Assembly (NCBI RefSeq): GCF_005405485.1 | Contig: NZ_BJED01000001.1 | Coordinates: forward strand, 248,001-312,000 | Reading direction: 5' to 3' | DNA: 64,000 bases | Source of the DNA: Enterococcus hulanensis | GTDB lineage: Bacteria; Bacillota; Bacilli; Lactobacillales; Enterococcaceae | Part shown: positions 25,970 through 36,300 of the stretch, one piece after another | Layout: each line of letters opens with the position of its first letter | How positions within the stretch are numbered: the first letter of the stretch is position 1 | Notes under the pieces: generated by a model | The model's input: the letters and a program-made list of their open reading frames with translations, nothing else | Told to the model about the DNA's origin: nothing | Databases searched by the model: none | Made by a program: the position numbers and the translations under genes

Positions 25970-28048
25970 ATGCAGAAAATCGACCAGAGAACACGGCAAG
26001 TATTGATTAAGCTGATTGAAAAGCCTGTCATCTCACAAAAAAACTTGGCGAATCAGCTAAAGCTGTCTAAAGTTCAAATCGACTATGTGATCACAAAGGT
26101 CAATGAATCATTAACTGATGAAGGACTTCCTCCTGTTTGGTTTGATGGAAATTATTTTCATTTGGCAGATAGCAGCCGTTTGTTTTTAGTTGATTTCTTT
26201 TCTAGCGACAAGGTCTACCGCTATTATGAAATGGATATTGGCGAGCGAAAAAAATATATTTACCTGATGCTTTTCTACCATTGTGAAGAATACCTGTCGG
26301 TCAATCATTTTTTAGAGGTTTTGGAGGTAGGCAAAACTACCTTTATTAATGACCTAAAAAAGGTGGAAAAAGAATTAGAAACTCTCGCGATCAAAATAAA
26401 ATATGATCGAAGAAACGGCTACTATCTGTCAGGTGATGAGGCTGTCTTGCGATACCATTTAATGAAGCTGGTTTTAGAGGATCTGCGTTCGGATAACGGC
26501 AGCTTTCTTTGGGATTATTTTCTCTTTAATGAAAGTGCGATCGAAAAAGAGCAGATGTTCCAGCAGATCGCCGCAGAGCTAGAGTACTACTCGATTGTAC
26601 TGGTGGAAAATCGGCTGCTTGAATTCAGCTATATGCTGATCTTTTTGCTGCCGCGATTAAATAAAGAGTGGACAGAGTTTTATGACCGCTACAGCTTTCA
26701 GACCTTTTATCAGACGAAAGAATACGCCTTTTCTCAAAGTTTGCTAGAAAAATTCTCGGTGGAAAATAAATACGCGGCGCTATATATCTGCGGCTGGATG
26801 CTGGGTATGGCAATCGGCAACGCCGACGAGAGGACACCGGATTACTCGATTATCAATGAACTCGTCGAACGCATTTTTGACCGTTTCGAGCAGCTATCAG
26901 GCATTCGTTTCAAGGAAAAAAGTGTAGTAAGAAAACAATTATACAGCCATTTTCGACCAGCCTATTATCGGTTGTTTTTCCATCTGCCGATCATTAATCC
27001 ATTAAATGAAAAAATCATTCAAGAATACCCCGATCTGTTTCAAATCGTTAAGGAAACAATGAAGCCAATCGAAAATTTATTCGGCACCTTGATACCTGAT
27101 GAAGAGATTTCTTTTTTGACGATCCATTTTGCCTCCTTGATCAATGACAACGACGAGTATCAGGTTAAGCGAAAGGTCGGTATTATCGTATGTCCCAACG
27201 GAATAGGCAGTTCAGCAATTATTTATAACGAATTAAAAAATCTATTTCCCGAGATGATTTTTATTGGACCAATCGAAACCAATGAAATCTATCAAAAGAA
27301 GCAGGACTATGACATGATCTTTACGACGGTTCCCAATATGCGGCTGTATTCACTGAAAAAGCCTGTCTACACGGTCAATCCGATCATGTCGATCGATGAG
27401 AAGTATAATTTAGTCCAAGAGGTCCAAAATGGTACGAGAAATCTTTCAAATGACTATCAATTTGAGGAACTGCTGTCAATCATCAGCAAACATGCGAAAA
27501 TCAATGATGAAACCGGCTTGCGAAAAGAACTGACCAAACACCTAAGACAACCAAACGCGATCAGCACGAAAGGACGTCCGGCGAATAGGGAGGAAAAAAC
27601 CGATTTGAGTCTATCAGATATTTTATCTCCGGATTTCATTCAGTTAAAGCTTTCGACGAATAGTTGGGAAGAAGCCTTTTATGTCGCTGCTACACCTTTA
27701 ATTGATGCAGAGATCGTGAGCCGCCGCTATATTGATAAGATCATCCAAACGACTTATGAAGAGGGACCGTATATGGTTATTTCTCATCATGTGGCATTAC
27801 CCCACGCGCGGCCGGAGGATGGAGCGAAAAAAGTAGGCCTGGGAATCACGGTTTTGGATAAGCCAATCAAAATTTTAGGACAAACACCGATGAAATATAT
27901 TTTTACTTTGGCAGCAGTAGATAATAAGCGGCATTTGACTGCTTTAGCCGAGCTCGTGTCCTTGATTGACCAGCCAGATTTTTTCCAAATGCTGGATCAG
28001 ACAAACTCACCCGAGGAAGCCTTTCAATGGATTTTAGATTTTATTTAA
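25970..28048 (+). CDS. PRD-containing transcriptional activator (MtlR/LicR-type) with EIIB- and EIIA-like domains
   Basis: 692 residues, RBS AGGAGG at 25957-25962. Domains in order: N-terminal HTH (about 1-65) and a second HTH (about 90-165), PRD1 and PRD2 (about 185-400), a GatB-like EIIB domain with Cys408 (IVCPNGIGSS), and an EIIA type-2 domain with His612 (HHVALPHARPEDGAK). Proteins of this architecture activate PTS operons, and their activity is set by HPr and by the cognate EII through the PRD, EIIB and EIIA sites. It is the last gene of the operon and should regulate the promoter at 21632. It carries no CAT RNA-binding domain, so it is a DNA-binding activator and not an antiterminator. 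Confidence 0.92.
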   Translation: MQKIDQRTRQVLIKLIEKPVISQKNLANQLKLSKVQIDYVITKVNESLTDEGLPPVWFDGNYFHLADSSRLFLVDFFSSDKVYRYYEMDIGERKKYIYLMLFYHCEEYLSVNHFLEVLEVGKTTFINDLKKVEKELETLAIKIKYDRRNGYYLSGDEAVLRYHLMKLVLEDLRSDNGSFLWDYFLFNESAIEKEQMFQQIAAELEYYSIVLVENRLLEFSYMLIFLLPRLNKEWTEFYDRYSFQTFYQTKEYAFSQSLLEKFSVENKYAALYICGWMLGMAIGNADERTPDYSIINELVERIFDRFEQLSGIRFKEKSVVRKQLYSHFRPAYYRLFFHLPIINPLNEKIIQEYPDLFQIVKETMKPIENLFGTLIPDEEISFLTIHFASLINDNDEYQVKRKVGIIVCPNGIGSSAIIYNELKNLFPEMIFIGPIETNEIYQKKQDYDMIFTTVPNMRLYSLKKPVYTVNPIMSIDEKYNLVQEVQNGTRNLSNDYQFEELLSIISKHAKINDETGLRKELTKHLRQPNAISTKGRPANREEKTDLSLSDILSPDFIQLKLSTNSWEEAFYVAATPLIDAEIVSRRYIDKIIQTTYEEGPYMVISHHVALPHARPEDGAKKVGLGITVLDKPIKILGQTPMKYIFTLAAVDNKRHLTALAELVSLIDQPDFFQMLDQTNSPEEAFQWILDFI

Positions 28049-28051
28049 ATC

Positions 28052-28094
28052 AAAGACAGTTGTGTACAATAATCTAGCACAGCTGTCTTTTTTT
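28052..28094 (+). terminator. Terminator of the sugar-acid PTS operon
   Basis: AAAGACAGTTGTG (28052-28064) pairs with CACAGCTGTCTTT (28078-28090) with one G-U pair; T tract 28088-28094. Confidence 0.9.
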
Positions 28095-28178
28095 CTCGTT
28101 ACCTTTTCTACAAGCGCTTTCTTTGCCATAATCCCATCCATCTTGCATAATGGACGAAAACTTAAAGGAGTGAGCAAG

Positions 28179-28580
28179 ATGGCAACGATGGTATTTGTTA
28201 ATTACCCGGTAAAAGATGTAGCGGCCTCTACCAAATTTTATGAAGCACTTGGTTTTAAGAAGAATGAAGATTTCTCCAACGAACAGTCCAGCTCCATGAT
28301 GTGGGATGATCATTTTTGGATCATGCTGCTGAATCATGATTTTTATAGTCAATTTCTAAAGGATAAAAAAATTACTGACACAAAAGGACAAAGTGGCACA
28401 CTTACCGCATTTTCGGTTGAAAGTCCCGATAAAGTAAAACAAATTGCGGAAGCAGCGAGGGCTAATGGCGGAGATTATTTTTCAGTAGACATGGGTATTG
28501 AAGAAGATCAGATGTATAGCTTGGAAGTAACCGATCTGGACGGCAATCAGTTTGAACCGGTTTGGATGGCGGAAATCTAA
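28179..28580 (+). CDS. VOC-superfamily protein (glyoxalase/bleomycin-resistance fold)
   Basis: 133 residues from the ATG at 28179 with AAGGAG at 28165-28170; the reading frame is open further upstream, but there it overlaps the terminator at 28052-28094. The beta-alpha-beta-beta-beta repeats of the VOC fold are visible: FVNYPVKDVAASTKFYEALGF at the N-terminus and SLEVTDLDGNQFEPVWM at the C-terminus. Members of this subgroup are small, often metal-free or unspecified. Function unknown. Stands alone between two terminators. Confidence 0.85.
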   Translation: MATMVFVNYPVKDVAASTKFYEALGFKKNEDFSNEQSSSMMWDDHFWIMLLNHDFYSQFLKDKKITDTKGQSGTLTAFSVESPDKVKQIAEAARANGGDYFSVDMGIEEDQMYSLEVTDLDGNQFEPVWMAEI

Positions 28581-28582
28581 GC

Positions 28583-28612
28583 AAAAATCACGGAGCAATC
28601 CGTGATTTTTTT
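28583..28612. terminator. Terminator of the VOC gene
   Basis: AAAAATCACGGA (28583-28594), GCAA tetraloop, perfect complement at 28599-28610 and extra T residues. Confidence 0.92.
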
Positions 28613-28745
28613 TGCCTAAAAGGTTTCTAATGAATTATTGAGGGATCTTCGAGCGTTAAAATACCATTTTTCTCATTTTTTTACTATTCTTAATAAATAA
28701 TAGAAGAGAGAGAATGCAAAGAATCTCTAGGGATGGGATGAGTAG

Positions 28746-30278
28746 ATGCTTACAACAAAAAAAGATTTTTTTGAGGAGCTGTTTGATCGCGGGACGTTTC
28801 ATCAACGCCGGATGGTTTTATTGCTCAATGATCGAAATGGCCGGTGGGTCACTCGCGAATGGCTGAGTGAGAAGCTGGGATTGAGTAAAAGAATGACTTT
28901 AAGTGTCATCAGCAGTCTGGCTGAAAAAATCGCTGATCTGCCCTCAGAAAAGTTTTCTTTTCAGCAATCTAAAGGCAAAGGTGTTCGGCTAGTTGTCGCC
29001 TTAGATGCGGATGTTTACTACCTCGTAACGGAGATCGTGCGAAACTGTTCGACGGTGGTTCTGTTAAGGGCGTTAATTGTCGGGGAATTTGACAGTGTCC
29101 GAAACTATGCCATGCAGCACTTCATCAGCGAATCCACGGTTCGTCGAGATTTAACTAAGGTCCAAAGGCTGCTGGCGCGCTATCAGCTCGAGGTAGAAAG
29201 AGAAAATTTCCAATTGCAGGGAGAAGAGTATCAGATTCGGATGTTTATGGTGATCTTTTTCTGGAGTATCTATCGCGGAAGCAGCTGGCCGTTTAGCTAT
29301 GTGGATGAACAACTGATCGATGATTATGTCGATGAAGTGCTGAATAGTGAATTTACCGTGTATCCCAATATCCCTTATACGTATAAAAAGCAGTTGGCCT
29401 ATATTTTTGCGGAGACAATTATTCGAACAAGAAAGGGCAATATTTTAAAGATGCCCGCTGAACTGGAGAAACAAATAACCGCGAATGCGTTGTACCCGGG
29501 ATTCGAACGAATCATGAGTCGGCATCAAGGGACGCTCAATACAAAGCAAGCGGAGATTCCCTTTTTCTTCTTAGTTTGGGTGTCGATGTCTAAAACCATT
29601 GAAGTGTTTAAAGAAGCGATCGTGGATGATTTATTTCAGCAGCAGCAGAATCAGGAGACCGAGATTTTTAAGGCAACAGAATTAATGCTTGCTCGCTTTC
29701 AAGATGAGTTCTTTCCTATTAAATATGAAGATTATTTGCGTTTTCGCAATTATATTTTAAGCAGTCATTTCTTTGCGATGTACTTTAAAGGCTTCAACAC
29801 AGATATGACCGGGAATACCTATCACTCGATCTTTGCTGAACGCTACCCGCAATTGATCGAAAAGACTGATTGCTTTGTGGAAGAACTGTATGCGGAATCT
29901 AAAAACCCTATTTTCTTGGAAAAAGAATTCCTATTGATCCCATATTTAAAGAATATTTTATTTTTTGATGCTCCATGCAAGTACGAGGTTCCGATGACGA
30001 TGTTAGTTGAAAGCGATATGCCCAGCCTGATGACCAAAAGCTTCATTCGGCAATTACGCGGCTATTTCAGCTATTTATATAATGTAACGATCACTGATAT
30101 TTTTGAGACGAGCAATCAGCATGCGGATGTCTTATTAACTACCGGGATCTTGAAGGATTTGAAAAAGGCCTACTCTGAGGCGCAGGTGGTAGTTGTCAGT
30201 AAAAAGTTATCAATGACAGATTTAGCACGAATCAATCAGGTACTAGAAGAAATATCAGCAGAAAAACGAAAAAGCTAG
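28746..30278 (+). CDS. Mga-family virulence-type transcriptional regulator
   Basis: 510 residues, close to streptococcal Mga (about 530). An N-terminal winged HTH (about 15-70; RRMVLLLNDRNGRWVTREWLSEKLGLSK) and a second HTH (about 110-165; AMQHFISESTVRRDLTKVQ) are followed by PRD-like helical domains (about 180-390) and a C-terminal EIIB-like domain (about 425-505; VLLTTGILKDLKKAYSEAQVVVVS). Mga-type regulators activate surface adhesin genes and respond to PTS phosphorylation. The giant adhesin gene starts 111 nt downstream on the same strand and is the obvious target. The RBS is weak (GGGATGAG). Confidence 0.87.
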   Translation: MLTTKKDFFEELFDRGTFHQRRMVLLLNDRNGRWVTREWLSEKLGLSKRMTLSVISSLAEKIADLPSEKFSFQQSKGKGVRLVVALDADVYYLVTEIVRNCSTVVLLRALIVGEFDSVRNYAMQHFISESTVRRDLTKVQRLLARYQLEVERENFQLQGEEYQIRMFMVIFFWSIYRGSSWPFSYVDEQLIDDYVDEVLNSEFTVYPNIPYTYKKQLAYIFAETIIRTRKGNILKMPAELEKQITANALYPGFERIMSRHQGTLNTKQAEIPFFFLVWVSMSKTIEVFKEAIVDDLFQQQQNQETEIFKATELMLARFQDEFFPIKYEDYLRFRNYILSSHFFAMYFKGFNTDMTGNTYHSIFAERYPQLIEKTDCFVEELYAESKNPIFLEKEFLLIPYLKNILFFDAPCKYEVPMTMLVESDMPSLMTKSFIRQLRGYFSYLYNVTITDIFETSNQHADVLLTTGILKDLKKAYSEAQVVVVSKKLSMTDLARINQVLEEISAEKRKS

Positions 30279-30297
30279 TTTTTTGCTTTTCAAAAAA

Positions 30298-30351
30298 CGT
30301 TCCAGAACGGCGCACTTTTTGAAAATTACACCAAAAAAAATTTGGTATAAC
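30298..30351 (+). promoter_or_regulatory. Upstream region of the adhesin: palindrome and extended -10
   Basis: A perfect dyad CGTTC-CA-GAACG (30298-30309) lies about 37 nt upstream of TATAAC (30346-30351), which has TGG before it (extended -10). No acceptable -35 exists at 16-18 nt, which fits a promoter that depends on an activator such as the Mga-like protein. Confidence 0.5.
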
Positions 30352-30389
30352 TGAAACTAGTTGAAAAAAATGACGTATGAGGTGTGAAA

Positions 30390-33300
30390 ATGTTAAACAA
30401 AAAAGTCTTCGAAAAGCTCATCTACAGCTTTATGACTGTGTTGATCCTGATTAATTCGCTGACACCGTTAACCGCTTTGGCAGAGACGACAAATCAGCCT
30501 GCTTTGAAGCTTGAAAAAATCAGTAAAGGACAAACGGACGATCAATTAGATGTGGTGATTGTGACTGAAGGGGATCAAGGAAGCGAGAAAATCACTGCTT
30601 CTCAACCTGTGATTCAGCAAGCAGTTTTGGAACAAGCCGGAAAGTCGCTTCCGCTCACAGTCGAGAACGAGCAAACGATCGTTGTACCTATTTTGGCAAC
30701 TGGAAGTGGAACCCTTCATTTAACAGTAAAAGATCCAAATGGACTGACGACATTTGAGCTGCATCACCAGCAGCAAAAGCTTTCCTATGAATTTGAACAA
30801 AAACCGGAGCAGACTTCGGATAAAACCATCGAAAGCACTGAAGCCAGCAGCACAGAAAAAACGGCAACGACTAGTTCGCTAAAAGAAGAAACCGCAAGTT
30901 CAGCAGCTGGAAACCAGTCGCAAACTTCAGAAACAGCGAAAAATGAAGCTGATAAACAAAAGAAAGCGGTCCGCGCAGAAGGTCCGACCGACATTCGCGA
31001 GTATTTTCCAAATGGCGACGGCACAATCCTGACCGAATCAAATCTGGTTTATTTGAATGAAAATGGTGATGTGGTTGAGCCGCCGGTAACGGCTGAAACA
31101 ACTGTACGGATTTTCTATTCATGGAGTATCCCAGAGGATGTGCGTCAGCAAATCGAGCCTGGTGATTACTTTGATTTCAAATTGCCGGAAGAATTGCGGC
31201 CAAAGCAAGTTCAAACCGGTGAACTAAAAAATAGCGATGGAGAAGTTTACGCCAAATATACGATTGATTTAGACGGCAATATTCGTTTTGAGTTTACTGA
31301 AGAGGTGAAGAATCAAAGCGACATCAATGGAAACTTTTTCTTTGATACAGAATTTAAAAAGGAGCACATTGACGGACCGGGAGATATCACGATTCATTAT
31401 CCTGTCGAAGACGACCTGCCGCCAGTAGATATTGAAATTCGCCCCAATACCAATCAATCGATCGACAAGGAGGGTCATTTCGATCGTACCCCAAATCCAA
31501 GCAGTGTAGAGTGGACCGTAGACTTTAATCAATCAATGAATCATTTGGACGAACCGACGATCACAGAAAAATGGCCGGAAGGAATTGAGTACAAATCGGT
31601 CAAAGTCATGGAACTGGTCATGAATCTAGATGGTACGGTCAAAGAGGTTGGGCGCGAGCTTAATCCAGACGAATACACAGTGGATGCAAATGGCAACGTA
31701 ACAATCTTGGGAGAAACCAATAACGCCTATCGGTTAGTCTATCAAACGGACATTAGTGATTCTGCGAAGCCAGATGAAGGCGGAAAGGTCAGCTTTACCA
31801 ACAACGCGCAGCTGACAGATAAAAATAATGATGACGGGATCGATGCGAAGGCCACGGTCACCACTAATTTTGGCAAACCAGTTGAAAAAGACATGGTGGG
31901 CTATGATCCCAGCAAACAGGAATTTGAGTGGGCGATCAAGTATAACTATAATGAAAAGAAAATTTCGAAAGACGATGCGATCATCACAGACACGATCAGC
32001 AAGAATATGGATCTCGTGGACGGCTCGATAAAGCTTTATCCGATTACCTTTGATGAAAACGGAAAAGAAGTTAAAGGCGAACCGCTGTCTGAGGGAACGG
32101 ATTATGTGTTAGAACCAAATCACGATGGTGAAGGCTTTGTTATCAAATTTTTACACGACATCGATGGTGCGGTAAAAGTCGAATACAAGACGACAGTCAA
32201 TGGAATCGTCACTGATCCGACACAAGTCACGAACAATGTGACGACTGGTACTGGAAATACCGATGGCGATAAAGGAACGGCTCAGCAGCAAAATGTCATC
32301 AAAGACATTACCGATATAAATTATGCGGATAAAAAGGTCGGCTGGAAGATCAGCGTCAATAAAAACCACTATCACATGGAAAATCTAATATTAACCGATA
32401 CCTATACACCAATCCCTGGGTTATCCATGGCGATTAATGATGATTTGACGCCGGATTTTGAGATTCGCGATGTTACTAAGAATCAAGTGTTGGTACCTGG
32501 TCAGGATTATACGCTGGAATTGTTGACAAATAGCTCCGGTACGAATGAGATCGGCTTTAAAGTCGTTTTCAACGGAGATTATAATCCGACTGACTCAGAG
32601 CTGGAGATTAACTACCATACGAATTTTGATGTCAGTCTGTTAGATCCTGTAAATCCCAACATGGACCGCTTCAAGAATAATATGCAGGCTGACTGGAAAG
32701 ATGAACACGGCGGCAAGCATACATCTGATGACGATAAGGATTTTAAACCAGAGGACCCCTTCCAATTAAATGCCCAAAAGAGCGGTATCTATAATGCTCA
32801 GACGAAACGAATTAAATGGACGATCGCGGTCAATCACAGTCGTAACATTTTAAATAATGCTCAATTATTAGACCAAATAAAAGAAAATCAAGACTATGTT
32901 GCAGGGTCAGTCAAGGTCTATGAAGCAGAAGTCAGTAAAGACGGAACCGTGGTCAAGAAAGAGCCAGAAACAGTGGTTAATGATGAGATGAAACAAATTG
33001 AGGAGCCAAGCAGTTCCAATGATCAGACCTTGCAGATTGATTTTCCCGATAATGTAGATAAAACCTATTTGATCGAGTTTGAAACTTCTGTTGAAGGAAA
33101 AATCATCGCTGGCTCTAACCAATATACCAATGTCGCTCAATATGAAAATGATGGGGATGAGCGCGATGTGATTGGAGAGGTCGGGATCAAAAATGGCGGA
33201 CAGTATGCTCAAAAGACTGGTGCACAGGATAGTGAAGATCCCGATTACGTCAATTGGCAAGCAGTCATCAATCCGTCGCAGTCGACTTTGGATCATGTCG

Positions 33301-36300
33301 TCATTAAAGATGAACCTTCAGACAATCAAGTGATTGATCCAGATTCGATTAAATTATATGAAACTACCGTAGCAGAGGATGGAACGATCACCCCGAACTA
33401 TGACAAGCCGCTGAAGGAAAAAACGGATTATACCATTGACGTGACAACTGATAACGAGACCGGGAAACAGGTCATGACGATCCAGCTAACTAAAAAGATC
33501 GATACAGCCTATCAGTTGGAATATCGCAGCTACATCACTTCAACTACTAGCGGGAATAAAGATACCGTTTCAAACAAAATTACGGTCTCAGGCGACAATG
33601 AGCAAACAATCTCAGGCGGCGATGACAAAGACGTCACCGTGGAGATCAACCATAGCGGCGGTTCAGCAACTGGTAAAAAAGGGAAATTAGTGATCCAAAA
33701 AACTGAAGCGGACGGAAAAACACCGTTAAGCGGAGCCAAGTTCCAGCTTTGGAACACGACTAAGACCCAGCTTATACGGGAAGGCGAAGTAAACGAGAGT
33801 GGTCAAATCATTTTCGGCAACCTGCCCTATGGCGAATACCTGCTGATTGAAACGGCTGCACCAAAAGGCTTTACGATTTCAGATGATTTGGTTGATGGCC
33901 GCCGTATCACAGTGGATGATAAAACATCGGCAGAAAACGCGGCAGCCTTAACGATTCCAAATGAACGCAATAAGGTCATTTTGCAAAAGACTGACGAAAA
34001 CGGCGAGCCCATCAAGTTTGGCGGCGATATCCAAACCGGGGCACGATTCAAGCTGGAACATTTCAGCAATTTAATGCCGAATCATTCACTTTGGGAACCT
34101 GTGGAATTAAATCCGGATCGATTAAATAGTGATGGGCTTTTAGTAATCGATAGCTTGCCGCTTGGTCTTTATCGTATTACCGAGATCGAAGCCCCCAACG
34201 GATATATTTTGAACAGTGATCCAACCGTATTCGTGGTTTACCGCAACAGCAATCACCAAATACCGACGATTCATCTGGATTACAAAAATTACCAAGGCTC
34301 CGCTGAACTTATCAAAAACGACAGCGAGGGCAATCCGCTGGCAGGAGCCGAGTTCGACGTGATCGACAGCACCGGTAAAAAAGTGAACCAGCAGCCATTA
34401 GTCTCACAGGCAGACGGAAAAGTGACTGTGACGGGATTAGCACCTGGCGATTACAAGTTTGTCGAAACCAAAGCACCAAATGGCTATGTCATCAACACTA
34501 CAGAAGTCCCCTTCACGATCGAGGAGACTTCTCATGACAAACCTGAAACCGTGACGACTCAGCCAGATGGCTCAGCACTAGAATTAACCAACTATAAAGG
34601 TTCTGTAGAATTTGTGAAAAAGGACCAATCGGGCAAGCGATTAGAAGGCGCGGAATTTAATCTGCTGGATAGCAACGACAACAAAATCAACCAAGCGCCA
34701 ATTAAGTCAGACCACGAAGGAAAGGTGCATGTTGATAATTTAGCCCCAGGCAATTACACCCTTGTTGAAACGAAGGCGCCAGAGGATTACTTAATAAACG
34801 AAAAGAAAATTCCCTTTACGATAGATGCCTCGCATAAGGGAACAATATCGACGATCGAATTATCAGACTTTATCAACTACCAAGGCGCATTCCAGATCGT
34901 CAAACGCAATACAGATGGCGAAGGATTGGTAGGTGCCGAGTTTACCCTTTATCAAGAAGATAAAACAACCGTGGTACAAAAAGCCGTCAGTGATAAAAAC
35001 GGAACAGTCACATTTAATGATTTAGCGCCGGGAACGTATTACTATCAAGAAACCAAAGCTCCGACAGTGGCGGATGGCTCTGATTATGTGATCAATCCAG
35101 CGTTAATCAAAGTTGTTATTGATGATCGTGCAAACGGCAAACCAGAGATCGAAGAATTAGGAGATTTTCAAAACTTCCGCGGAAAAGCACAAATCACCAA
35201 AGTTGGTGACGGTGGCTCGATTGCTGGCGCTGAATTCAAGCTGTTCCACATTGAAAATGGAGATCAGAAATATGTAAGAACGATCGTGGTACCTGAAGAT
35301 GGAATTTTAGATATTTCTGGTTTAGGCGCTGGCTACTACATGTTAAGAGAAGCTAAAGCAGCTCCCGGTTATATTGTTAATGAACAACCGATTTACTTTG
35401 TCGTAAAGGAAAATGCGGATCAAGATCCTAATGTTGATAATCTTGACTTCAACAATTACGAGTCCGGCGTGGTTGGTCGAAAAGTAAATGAACAGAAGGA
35501 AGCCTTAAAAGGGGCAGAGTACCAAGTTTATCGAGCAAACGCCCAGAATCAGCCAGAAGGTGCGCCGCTTACAGTGAAAGATCGTGAGGGCGATGAAATC
35601 ACTAAAGTCACCACTGACGAAAAAGGCGAGATTTACTTCCAAGGTTTAGAACAAGGCCGCTATGTCCTTGTTGAAACCAAAGCACCGGAAGGCTATATCT
35701 TGGATACCAAGCCTCATCCCTTTGAAATCACAGGCCAGATAGGCAAACCAGACAAAGTTAGTCTGGGAGATTTCATTAACTATCGTGGTTCTGTTACAGT
35801 CACGAAAAAAGGTGAAGATGGCAAAGTGTTGCAGGGCGCCGAATTTGAAATTCAGGACGACAAGGGTCAGGTCCAAACAGTCCTAAATTCAGCAGGCAAA
35901 GAAACTAAGAAACTTACTTCGGACAAAGACGGAAAAGTTTTTGCTACTGGATTGGTTCCTGGTGAGTATCAATTAGTCGAAACAAAAGCACCAAAGGATT
36001 ATTTGTTGAATAAGAAGAAAGTTTTCTTCAATGTTTCGGCGAAAGCATCAGATAAACCAGAAACGATCGTGTTAGCTGACTTTATCAACTATCAAGGCTC
36101 TGTGAAATTACAAAAAGTTTCGCAATCAGATAAAGCTTTGGCGGGTGCGGACTTCGGCTTGTATCACGCAGACGGCCAGCAGGTTGATGAGTATACTTCT
36201 GATCAAAACGGTCAAATCTCAGTGACGGGACTTTCACCCGGCGACTATTACTTTAAAGAAGCAAAAGCACCGACAGGCTATACCATAAGCAAGGAAAAGC

